This document shows, in pieces, positions 1-6,176 of a DNA stretch of 11,679 nucleotides. The notes under the pieces were generated by a model. The model was not told the origin of the DNA, searched no databases, and worked only from the letters and a program-made list of their open reading frames with translations. This DNA comes from Methanosphaera sp. (lineage in GTDB: Archaea; Methanobacteriota; Methanobacteria; Methanobacteriales; Methanobacteriaceae): the NCBI GenBank assembly GCA_013330915.1, contig DUHK01000013.1, positions 1 to 11,679 of the forward strand, read 5' to 3'. Made by a program: the position numbers and the translations under genes. The stretch's first letter is position 1. Every line of letters starts with the position of its first letter.

Positions 1-246
1 CAAATAGGTAAATCCTCTAATATGGTGACATATGGAGTACAACAAGTAGAAATGGCCACAAATATGGGAGCTACAGATAAATTGTTGGTTTTAGATATCT
101 TCGTAAGAGAAAAGAAAACACAAAACATTATGAATAATGTGGAAAATATGGGAGGGGTAGTGGAAATTATCAGCAGTGAACATGATGCGGGAAAACAATT
201 GGAATCCCTGGGTTCAATAGCAGCATTTTTACGATACCCAATATAG
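1..246 (+). CDS. pelA: Pelota (Dom34-like mRNA surveillance protein), C-terminal fragment
   Basis: The frame is open from base 1 to the TAG at 244-246, giving 81 residues; the start lies outside the window. The product matches the third (eRF1_3-like) domain of archaeal Pelota. It has a 'VTYGVQQVEMATNMGATDKL' stretch like the family's 'YGLxxVxxAxxxGAVxxLL', then SSEHDAGKQLESLGSIAAFLRYP, which corresponds to the family's closing SSEHExGxQLxxLGGIAALLRYP. In archaea Pelota works with aEF1A (and ABCE1) in the cytoplasm to recognise stalled ribosomes and release them. The ATG at 22 is an internal methionine, because the codons before it (QIGKSSN) continue the same domain. Only the ribosome- and partner-contacting C-terminal domain can be judged; the N-terminal Sm-like domain is not visible. 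Confidence 0.92.
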   Translation, partial: QIGKSSNMVTYGVQQVEMATNMGATDKLLVLDIFVREKKTQNIMNNVENMGGVVEIISSEHDAGKQLESLGSIAAFLRYPI

Positions 247-268
247 TAAAAATTTAATACTTAATATT

Positions 269-280
269 TTTATAAATATA
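269..280 (+). promoter_or_regulatory. Possible TATA box for the MraY-like gene
   Basis: TTTATAAATATA sits about 80 bases before the ATG at 355. A start 25-30 bases downstream would give a leader of about 50 bases containing the ribosome site AGGTGA (345-350). The whole 107-base gap is AT-rich, so other TATA-like matches exist and the choice is uncertain. Confidence 0.35.
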
Positions 281-354
281 TAATAGATAAATCTTTATTA
301 GTAAAAAAATGCTTTTACAAATAATGATTTAAAACAATTAGATTAGGTGAATAT

Positions 355-1305
355 ATGGAAATATATCTAATGTGGATATCTGCATTTATTCTCACCTTGA
401 TTTTAACAATATTATTCACGGTAATATTTACAAAAATTAAAGGAAATCTTTTTGAAGACATACGTGGAGGAATCCCTAGAGGGGTAGGTATAGCCCCATT
501 TATTGCAATGTTAGTATTTTTCCCGCAACCGTACAATATTCTCATAGCAATCATTGGTATCACAGCATTCATTGATGATGTTATTGGTAGAGTAAATTTA
601 AATGCCTACATTGAATTAGGTCAATTCTTCAGAGGATTGGGTTTACTTATTGTTATGATAATGGCTTATATTATTATGGGACCAGTAGGAATATTGGTTG
701 CTTTAATGATACAAATATTAAATATTGCAGACATGCAACCTGGTACAGCATGTTTATCAGTAATTATAATGTCTGTAGTATCATTTGCAATTTTAGCTAT
801 ATTACAGTCTCCAGCATTTTACATACCAGTATTGCTAATAGCAATAACTTTGGGTTACATGTCCTTAGATTATTCTGGTTATATAATGATGGGGGAAATA
901 GGAAATCATTCCTTTGGAGTAGCTCTTGGAATATGTCTTGCATTAGTATCAGCAGCATTAACTAAAACGATAGTTCCTGCAAATATCTTCTATCCGGTTG
1001 AATTTATAATAATGTTAATATTATTCTTAATAACTGCTTTGATCATAGCATATTTAAGAAGAGAAACACTGGACTATTATTTAAGTACATACCTGCACAT
1101 TGACAATCCTACTTATGGTGACTTTGTTATGGATGTATTAACCGGTGGTGGATTGGGAGATTTATGCAGAAAACTATTCTTAGGTGATGCACAGATTAAT
1201 GTTAAAAATTCCTTTTTAAAATCTTTAGGTGCAAGAAGATTAGTGTATAATCCAGTAAGAATTAAAAGAACTTCAAATAACCAATCTTTAAATAGGACAG
1301 ATTAA
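355..1305 (+). CDS. MraY-like membrane glycosyl-1-phosphate transferase (GT4 family), probable pseudomurein synthesis
   Basis: A 316-residue membrane protein with about eight to ten hydrophobic segments between residues 5 and 235 and a hydrophilic tail of about 80 residues. It carries diverged versions of the three MraY/WecA polar motifs: DDVIGR (74-79, Asp pair of the cytoplasmic loop), NIADMQPGTA (123-132, replacing NxxNxxDGxDGLA) and MGEIGNHSFG (179-188, replacing MGDxGSxxLG, with Glu181 for Asp). Family members transfer a sugar-phosphate from a UDP-activated precursor to a polyprenyl phosphate at the inner face of the membrane. In Methanobacteriales, MraY-like genes are considered part of pseudomurein synthesis; that role here is inferred. 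The start is fixed by the ribosome site AGGTGA (345-350), four bases before the ATG. The long C-terminal tail and the missing second Asn/Asp of motif 2 separate it from bacterial MraY. A MurG-like gene lies 530 bases downstream. Substrate unknown; it could also be another lipid-linked glycan enzyme. Confidence 0.8.
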   Translation: MEIYLMWISAFILTLILTILFTVIFTKIKGNLFEDIRGGIPRGVGIAPFIAMLVFFPQPYNILIAIIGITAFIDDVIGRVNLNAYIELGQFFRGLGLLIVMIMAYIIMGPVGILVALMIQILNIADMQPGTACLSVIIMSVVSFAILAILQSPAFYIPVLLIAITLGYMSLDYSGYIMMGEIGNHSFGVALGICLALVSAALTKTIVPANIFYPVEFIIMLILFLITALIIAYLRRETLDYYLSTYLHIDNPTYGDFVMDVLTGGGLGDLCRKLFLGDAQINVKNSFLKSLGARRLVYNPVRIKRTSNNQSLNRTD

Positions 1306-1337
1306 TTTCGAGAATATCCGTCTTATTTAACCTACTA

Positions 1338-1354
1338 TTTTTTATTATTTTTTT
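1338..1354 (+). terminator. Oligo-T terminator after the MraY-like gene
   Basis: Runs of six and seven T (1338-1343 and 1348-1354) follow the stop codon by about 32 bases with no obvious hairpin. This is the usual archaeal intrinsic termination signal. It lies just before the TATA box of the next gene and so separates the two transcripts. Confidence 0.6.
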
Positions 1355-1373
1355 CTACCTAAAAATCAAAACA

Positions 1374-1382
1374 TTTATATAT
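1374..1382 (+). promoter_or_regulatory. TATA box of the ferredoxin gene
   Basis: TTTATATAT follows an A-rich stretch (TCAAAACA) that could act as BRE. The expected transcription start is near 1403-1410, leaving a leader of roughly 25-30 bases that contains the ribosome site AGGGAGA (1419-1425), eight bases before the ATG. TATA box, leader and ribosome site all have good spacing, suggesting a strong promoter. Confidence 0.6.
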
Positions 1383-1433
1383 ATTACATATTATATTTAT
1401 CTGTGTTAAACATAGTTTAGGGAGATATGTAAA

Positions 1434-1667
1434 ATGTATGAAGTAGTTTTAGAAAGAGAAGATTGCACCATGTGTGGAAATTGCGTCGAATTAGACGAAA
1501 CATTATTCACCTTTGATGATGATGACAGAGCAACTATCGTAGGTTCCTCCAGAGAGGACGATGTTGATGAATTAGAAACAGACGATATTGAAATTTATAA
1601 GGAAGCATCAGATAATTGTACTGGAGAATGTATAGAAGTATACGATGATGAAGGAAATCCAGCATAA
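1434..1667 (+). CDS. Acidic single-cluster [4Fe-4S] ferredoxin
   Basis: A 77-residue protein with CTMCGNC near the N-terminus (Cys11, Cys14, Cys17) and a partner cysteine in NCTGEC (Cys62, with an extra Cys66). This is the CxxCxxC...C pattern of mono-cluster ferredoxins, whose second cluster site is lost and replaced by a 44-residue insert. Such proteins carry single electrons between cytoplasmic oxidoreductases. The usual Pro after the fourth ligand (CP) is Thr here. The protein is extremely acidic: I count 27 Asp/Glu against 4 Lys/Arg. It has its own TATA box, a good ribosome site and a hairpin/oligo-T terminator, so it is a single-gene unit whose partners cannot be read from its neighbours. 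Cys66 replaces the common Ala of 'CPxxAI' and could be an alternative ligand. A 4Fe-4S cluster is expected from the family; 3Fe-4S cannot be excluded. Confidence 0.88.
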   Translation: MYEVVLEREDCTMCGNCVELDETLFTFDDDDRATIVGSSREDDVDELETDDIEIYKEASDNCTGECIEVYDDEGNPA

Positions 1668-1681
1668 TTATTTTTTTTAAT

Positions 1682-1709
1682 AGGGATGAAGTAATCCCTT
1701 CTTTTTTTT
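1682..1709 (+). terminator. Hairpin plus oligo-T terminator after the ferredoxin gene
   Basis: A perfect 6-bp stem AGGGAT (1682-1687) / ATCCCT (1694-1699) with a GAAGTA loop is followed by TCTTTTTTTT (1700-1709). The stem lies 14 bases after the stop codon, behind another T-run. It looks like a bacterial-type intrinsic terminator. In archaea the T-run alone usually suffices, so the hairpin may also protect the mRNA 3' end. Confidence 0.75.
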
Positions 1710-1781
1710 AACTTTTTATGAACATTACAGATAAATTTTTTTTTAACATATTTTTTTCAATGATTTTATTAAATATCGATA

Positions 1782-1790
1782 ATAAATATT
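1782..1790 (+). promoter_or_regulatory. Possible TATA box for the MurG-like gene
   Basis: ATAAATATT lies 46 bases before the ATG at 1836, which would place transcription start near 1810-1815 with a short leader holding AAGGTTG (1821-1827). The region 1710-1835 is extremely AT-rich, so this assignment is weak. I see nothing else in it. Confidence 0.3.
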
Positions 1791-1835
1791 AAATTATTGA
1801 ATTTATTATTTAATAAATCGAAGGTTGTAGTTTTA

Positions 1836-2888
1836 ATGAAATTATTAATTTTTGTTACTGGAAGAGGTACTGGGGGAGATGCAGTTACCGCTTACAATAT
1901 TTTTCAATCATTAAAGGAAAAGGGTATAGAAAGTAAAATAGTTCTGGATCCATCTGCTCCAGGTTATTATTTTAAAAAACGCAACATTGACTGGTTACAA
2001 TCTCCAATTCCTGCAGCTGGTGGACACGCATCATCAAAGTCCAGATTATTTAAAGCAGGTTTAAAGTCATTAAACGCTATTTTTTCAGGTTCAAAATTGA
2101 TTAAAAAGGAAAAAGCAGATGGTGTTGTGGGAGTAATTGGTGGAGGAGTAGCTATTGGTTGTTTATCTGCTAAACTAGCAAGAGTTCCTTCTATAGGAAT
2201 AGTTGCAACTCCTACTGATACAAAAATATCATTGAAGGTAAATCCAACATTAATATTACCTGAATCACCTGATTTCACTAAAGATCATGTTGAGTCAAAA
2301 TATGATATCAAAAAACAGTATTCACCTATAAAGGCTGATGTTATTGAAGGAAATAAAGATAATATTTTATCAAAATTGCCATCTAAATTTGATCCAACTA
2401 AAAAAACAGTATTGTTCTCATCAGGTTCAACATTATTTGATGATATGGCAAAGGCGGCCAGAAGATATGCCGAAGAAAATAATGATGTAAACATCTTTGT
2501 AATAGGAGCTCCTTTAAAAGAAGAATTGGAAGATATAATTAATCATCCTAATATTATGAACCTCGGTTACATCAATTATATGAAAGATTTATACGATTTG
2601 ATAGATCTGGCCATAATCACTGATGACGGTTTAACATTGCATGAAACATTGGCTTGTGAAATACCTGTAGTTGTTGTTTTGGGAGTTAAATATGGACGTT
2701 ATCATGGTTTGTCCAAAATATTTGACGGTGCGGTCTTGGAAAGTAATGTCGATAACATAACAGAAAAAGTAAATTATGCCCTGGAAAACTATGATGATAT
2801 GTATAATTCTACAAAACTATATTCAAAAGATATTATTAATGGAACAAATGATTTAACTGATTTTGTTGTTAAACATTTATCCAAATAA
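1836..2888 (+). CDS. MurG-like GT-B glycosyltransferase, probable cell-wall precursor enzyme
   Basis: A 350-residue protein with two Rossmann-like halves. The N-terminal half begins MKLLIFVTGRGTGGDA (Gly-rich loop 9-14, compare MurG GGTGGH) and has GVIGGGVAIGCLSAKLARVPS at about 99-119, like MurG's GGY...A...G.P acceptor region. The C-terminal half has SSGS (195-198, compare GGSxG) and TDDGLTLHETLACEIPVVVV (262-281), the nucleotide-sugar site with Glu270, matching MurG 'GxxTxxExxxxGxPxxxxP'. No signal peptide or membrane helix is seen; MurG-type enzymes sit on the inner membrane face and add a sugar from UDP-sugar to a lipid-linked acceptor. The ATG at 1836 is chosen because AAGGTTG (1821-1827) is well placed; an in-frame TTG at 1797 has no ribosome site and adds an atypical leader. 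It lies near an MraY-like gene, fitting a pseudomurein lipid-intermediate step, but sugar and acceptor are inferred only. Confidence 0.75.
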   Translation: MKLLIFVTGRGTGGDAVTAYNIFQSLKEKGIESKIVLDPSAPGYYFKKRNIDWLQSPIPAAGGHASSKSRLFKAGLKSLNAIFSGSKLIKKEKADGVVGVIGGGVAIGCLSAKLARVPSIGIVATPTDTKISLKVNPTLILPESPDFTKDHVESKYDIKKQYSPIKADVIEGNKDNILSKLPSKFDPTKKTVLFSSGSTLFDDMAKAARRYAEENNDVNIFVIGAPLKEELEDIINHPNIMNLGYINYMKDLYDLIDLAIITDDGLTLHETLACEIPVVVVLGVKYGRYHGLSKIFDGAVLESNVDNITEKVNYALENYDDMYNSTKLYSKDIINGTNDLTDFVVKHLSK

Positions 2889-2890
2889 TA

Positions 2891-2910
2891 TTTTTTTGTT
2901 CTCTTTTTTT
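2891..2910 (+). terminator. Double oligo-T terminator of the MurG-like gene
   Basis: Two runs of seven T (2891-2897 and 2904-2910) begin two bases after the TAA. The second run reaches into the stop codon of the convergent flavoprotein gene, so the terminator occupies the whole 20-base gap between the two genes. Confidence 0.6.
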
Positions 2911-4219
2911 AATCAAGATACCTTTTATAATATTCAGTAAGCTTGGATATTCCATCGGTTGATGGATGTATTTCAAGGAAATTGTCGAATTGATCTGCTT
3001 TTTTACCATCCTTAATTGCTTTAATCATGTAAGGTAGTGCAATGTTGGATGATGGTGAAATTGCAATAATGTTGTTAATTTCATTGCTATCAAGGTTGAT
3101 ATTTTCCTTTGTAAAACCAGTATTCCCTTCAAGGGTGAACCAGAATGTTGAAGGACCGGCCGCTCCCGGTAATACGATTTCCTGTCCATTATCTGAAACG
3201 TCAGTGCCTAACAAATAGCTGACATCATATGGTAAGGTTATTGTCATAGGGATTAATGAGTAATCAGGTTTAATTTTTTTACCCATGATGTTTTTTATGG
3301 CTGCCATACCTTCCATTCGTGATACTGGAGTTGATAATATACCACCGATAACATCTCCTGCTGCATATATGTCTTCGTTTGAAGTTTGCATGTATTCATC
3401 AACGATTATGTTTCCTTTTTCATCCCTTTCAACAATGTCCTTAACTATATCTGAGTTTGCCTTTACACCAGTGGCAAGTAATACTGTACCTTCTATTTCA
3501 CCATAATTTGTAATAACTGATGTATCTGTAATCTCTTTAATTTCCACATTTTCATGTACCATAGTATTTTTAAGCAATTTAGATACAATATACTCTTCTG
3601 ATTTGCTGTCATTTAACACTTTAAGGAACTGACTTCTACATAATATGTCTACCTGACTGCCCATTGAAGAAAAAATTCCAGCATATTCTGCGGCAGTGGA
3701 ACCTCCTCCAATAATGACCAATTTTTCGGGTACTTCTTTAATTTTCAGAGTATCCTTATAAGTTAAGGCCTTTTCGGCACCGGGGATATTTGGAATTTTA
3801 GGTGATGATCCGGTACAAATTAACAGTTTATCATAAGGATATTCATCATCTTCATTTACAATCACAACCTTTTCATCAGCATTAACTGAAGCGGTGCCGT
3901 GAATAAATTCAACACCAGTATTTACAGTTTCCTTGGTAATGATTTTATGTATTTTCTTTTGGGTGTCTTTGATAAGTCCAGTAATTTTTTCATAATTAAC
4001 CTTAGGTTTACAATCAAGAATTCCCAGTTCATCAAAGTTTTCAGCATCACGTATATGTTTAGAAACATCACTTAATGCACACACTACCATACATGCTTGA
4101 TTTAAACATTTTCCACCAATATGTTTATTTTCAATCAGTGTAACATCGTTACCGTTTTCAGCAGCATACATTGCAGCAAAACGTCCTGCAGGTCCTGCTC
4201 CTATAATTACAATTTTCAT
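2909..4219 (-). CDS. Lipoamide-dehydrogenase-like FAD/NAD(P) disulfide oxidoreductase (atypical)
   Basis: A 436-residue flavoprotein with the full group I pyridine-nucleotide disulfide oxidoreductase layout: FAD site GAGPAG (7-12) with Glu30, redox motif CLNQAC (Cys38, Cys43), NAD(P) site IGGGSTAAE (170-178), second FAD motif YAAGD (285-289), and a C-terminal dimerisation domain from about 320. Relatives (Lpd, mercuric and glutathione reductases) pass electrons between NAD(P)H and a disulfide through FAD. Two things are unusual. The canonical GCxPSKAL after the disulfide reads ACMVVCAL, losing the Lys and adding Cys47. The His-Glu dyad region HPTxxE reads HPSTDG (418-423), keeping His but losing Glu. 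No 2-oxoacid dehydrogenase or lipoyl-protein gene is in the window, so a lipoamide role is doubtful. The start is the only good one (FAD site at residue 7); the ribosome site GTGAT is weak. It lies 92 bases after trpD on the same strand. Confidence 0.78.
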   Translation of the reverse strand: MKIVIIGAGPAGRFAAMYAAENGNDVTLIENKHIGGKCLNQACMVVCALSDVSKHIRDAENFDELGILDCKPKVNYEKITGLIKDTQKKIHKIITKETVNTGVEFIHGTASVNADEKVVIVNEDDEYPYDKLLICTGSSPKIPNIPGAEKALTYKDTLKIKEVPEKLVIIGGGSTAAEYAGIFSSMGSQVDILCRSQFLKVLNDSKSEEYIVSKLLKNTMVHENVEIKEITDTSVITNYGEIEGTVLLATGVKANSDIVKDIVERDEKGNIIVDEYMQTSNEDIYAAGDVIGGILSTPVSRMEGMAAIKNIMGKKIKPDYSLIPMTITLPYDVSYLLGTDVSDNGQEIVLPGAAGPSTFWFTLEGNTGFTKENINLDSNEINNIIAISPSSNIALPYMIKAIKDGKKADQFDNFLEIHPSTDGISKLTEYYKRYLD

Positions 4220-4261
4220 TTTATCACATAAATTATTCTTTTATTAATATTTTTGTAATAA

Positions 4262-4270
4262 AAATATAAT
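4262..4270 (-). promoter_or_regulatory. Possible TATA box of the flavoprotein gene
   Basis: On the - strand ATTATATTT lies about 43 bases before the ATG at 4219, which would put transcription start near 4235-4242 with a leader of about 20 bases. No strong T-run ends the trp transcript before it, so read-through from trpD is also possible. Confidence 0.35.
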
Positions 4271-4311
4271 CTATTTTTGTTTTAAAGTGTATGAGGATTC
4301 TAATCAGGAAG

Positions 4312-5361
4312 TTACATGTGGCTGTATCTGATGATTTCTGATAACTGTTTTTTTACAAGACCCTCTTCAATTGCTTTACGGGAACATTCAACACCTTCCT
4401 CCAATGTTTTTACTTTATCTGCAACGTATAAAATGCTGGCAGAATTCATTAAAGATAAATTCATTCTTGCAACATCCTCTTTTGTTTGGGTTACATTATT
4501 TATGATGTTGTATATGATTTTTAAATGTTCTTCAGCAGTATCTGGAGCTACAATATCTTTCGGATTTGAATATTCCAATCCAAAGTCGTCGGGAGTAATA
4601 TATCTGGTATATATTTCATCATTTTCAATGAATGCAACTTTGGTTTTACCAATGTTTGATATTTCATCCATTGCATCATTTCCTTTTTCATCAAATCCAT
4701 GAACAATCATACCCCTTTTAACACCCAAATTTTTAGACACCTCGGCAACAGCTTCAACAAGATCTGGATCGTATACTCCTGTCATTCTGGCAGTTACATT
4801 GCTGGGACATGTAATTGGACCAATCAAGTTGAATATTGTTCGGGTTTTCAAATCTTTTCTGATTTTCATAACGTTTTTAGTTGCAACATGGTATTTAGGT
4901 GCAAATATAAATGCAAAATTACATCCCTCAAGTGAATTTATGACCTGTGAAGGAGACAATTCAATGTTCACACCCAATGCTTCCAGAGCATCCGCTCCAC
5001 CAAATTTACTGCTGACACTTCTGTTTCCATGTTTTGATATTTTTGCACCACATGCACTGGCAATAATTGATGCTGTTGTACTGACATTAAATGTCTTTAA
5101 TGTGTCTCCACCAGTACCGCAACTTTCAACCAAATATTCATCAGGATTATAATTGATTTGAATAGCATGGTCTTTCATGCTTTGTGTCAAACCGGTTATC
5201 TCGTCAATGCTTTCACTTTTCATTCGTAAAGCAATAAGAAACGCAGATACTAATGTATCAGGATACTTTCCACTTATTAAATCATTCATACATTCATATG
5301 CTTCCATTCTTGTTAAATTTCGTTGTTTATCTAAAACATCATCAAAAACTTCTCTTATCAT
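4312..5361 (-). CDS. trpD: Anthranilate phosphoribosyltransferase
   Basis: This cytoplasmic enzyme joins anthranilate and PRPP to give N-(5'-phosphoribosyl)anthranilate, the second step of tryptophan synthesis. With the ATG at 5361 it has 349 residues, a normal family length. Visible motifs: the helical N-terminal domain; the PRPP loop CGTGGDTLKTFNVST (81-95); KHGNRSVSSKFGGADALEALG (110-130), which binds phosphate and anthranilate; the FAPKYH and RTIFNLIGP segments (153-182); and the Mg-binding DEIS (232-235). GPLTNP of most relatives reads GPITCP (181-186). The ATG at 5361 is preferred over the TTG at 5367 because GAGGG (5369-5373) is 7 bases before the ATG but touches the TTG; the gene then starts two bases after the trpA stop. 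It is the last gene of the operon and is not fused to trpG, as it is in some bacteria. Confidence 0.96.
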   Translation of the reverse strand: MIREVFDDVLDKQRNLTRMEAYECMNDLISGKYPDTLVSAFLIALRMKSESIDEITGLTQSMKDHAIQINYNPDEYLVESCGTGGDTLKTFNVSTTASIIASACGAKISKHGNRSVSSKFGGADALEALGVNIELSPSQVINSLEGCNFAFIFAPKYHVATKNVMKIRKDLKTRTIFNLIGPITCPSNVTARMTGVYDPDLVEAVAEVSKNLGVKRGMIVHGFDEKGNDAMDEISNIGKTKVAFIENDEIYTRYITPDDFGLEYSNPKDIVAPDTAEEHLKIIYNIINNVTQTKEDVARMNLSLMNSASILYVADKVKTLEEGVECSRKAIEEGLVKKQLSEIIRYSHM

Positions 5362-5363
5362 AA

Positions 5364-6176
5364 TCAATCCCTCATGGTTGCAGCTTTCATAGTCTTGATG
5401 TAATCTGCTATTTTCATAAACATATCATCGTAATTTTCCAGATTATCTGCTATAATATTAATCAATGCACTACCTACAATAGCGCCATCAGAACCTGCAT
5501 TCAAAACTTCCCTAACATGTTCTTCTTTTGAAATACCGAATCCTACACAAATCGGAATGTCGGTATGTTTTTTAATTCTTTTAATTAATTCAGTTGTGTC
5601 ATGTTCTACTCTTGCTCTTGCACCTGTTGTTCCCATCACTGATGCAAGATAAATAAATCCTCCAACATTTTTAGTAATTTCCTTTAGTCTTTCATTGGTT
5701 GTTGCTTGTGAAACTATGAAAATCTGTTCCAAATCATAGGTGTTGGCCGCATTAACTGCATCTGTTGCTTCTTCAGGTGGTAAATCTGCAATCAAAACAG
5801 CATTTATTCCAATATCACTTAATTTTTTATAAAATTCTTCAATTCCATACTTGTAAACAAGATTATAATACAACAGAAGACCTATCGGTTTATCAGTATA
5901 ATTTCGTAGTTCTTCCAGAAATTTAAAACATTTTTGTATTGTCATCCCACTTTCAAAGGCACGTAAATCCGCATTTTGAACACTTGCTCCATCAGCAACA
6001 GGATCTGAAAATGGAAAACCAATTTCCAGGGCATCGGCTCCGTTATCAACCAATGTTCTGGCAATTTCCAGTGAAGTATCATAGTCAGGATCACCCGCGA
6101 CAATAAATGGAATAAAAATTCCTTCATTTGTTTTTTTGGACATTTCAAAAATTTCAGAATAATCCAGTTTTTTCAT
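5364..6176 (-). CDS. trpA: Tryptophan synthase alpha chain
   Basis: The alpha chain splits indole-3-glycerol phosphate into indole and glyceraldehyde-3-phosphate and channels indole to TrpB in an alpha2-beta2 complex. The protein is 270 residues, a usual length, and a single (beta/alpha)8 barrel. The catalytic pair is present: Glu51 in ALEIGFPFSDP (49-59) and Asp62 in VADG. Other motifs are FIPFIVAGDP (21-30), ADLPPEEA, the mobile-loop stretch SVMGTTGAR (usually SVTGxTGxR) and the phosphate-binding VGFGIS and GAIVGSALI near the C-terminus. The ATG overlaps the trpB stop as ATGA, and a ribosome site GGGGTGG lies in the end of trpB. This implies translational coupling and matched output of the two subunits. 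Confidence 0.97.
   Translation of the reverse strand: MKKLDYSEIFEMSKKTNEGIFIPFIVAGDPDYDTSLEIARTLVDNGADALEIGFPFSDPVADGASVQNADLRAFESGMTIQKCFKFLEELRNYTDKPIGLLLYYNLVYKYGIEEFYKKLSDIGINAVLIADLPPEEATDAVNAANTYDLEQIFIVSQATTNERLKEITKNVGGFIYLASVMGTTGARARVEHDTTELIKRIKKHTDIPICVGFGISKEEHVREVLNAGSDGAIVGSALINIIADNLENYDDMFMKIADYIKTMKAATMRD
5369..5373 (-). promoter_or_regulatory. Ribosome binding site that decides the trpD start
   Basis: GAGGG on the - strand lies inside the end of trpA, seven bases before ATG 5361. A start at TTG 5367 would leave only one base of spacing. Confidence 0.7.

Noticed and set aside
22..246. A separate small gene starting at ATG 22
   Set aside because: The frame is open from base 1 and the residues before the ATG continue the Pelota C-terminal domain; no ribosome site precedes the ATG.
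301..318. Small inverted repeat GTAAAA / TTTTAC upstream of the MraY-like gene
   Set aside because: Six AT-rich pairs are expected often in such sequence; no link to a promoter or protein can be shown.
1797..1835. TTG 1797 as the start of the MurG-like gene
   Set aside because: No ribosome site before it, and the added 13 residues precede a natural start MKLLIFVTGRGTGG that has AAGGTTG upstream.
4316..5152. Open frames on the + strand opposite trpD (and similar ones opposite trpA, trpB and trpE)
   Set aside because: They lie wholly inside well-recognised genes, have no family resemblance or ribosome sites, and follow from codon bias of the true strand.
5362..5367. TTG 5367 as the trpD start (4-base overlap with trpA)
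   Set aside because: The GAGGG ribosome site almost touches this TTG but is seven bases from ATG 5361.
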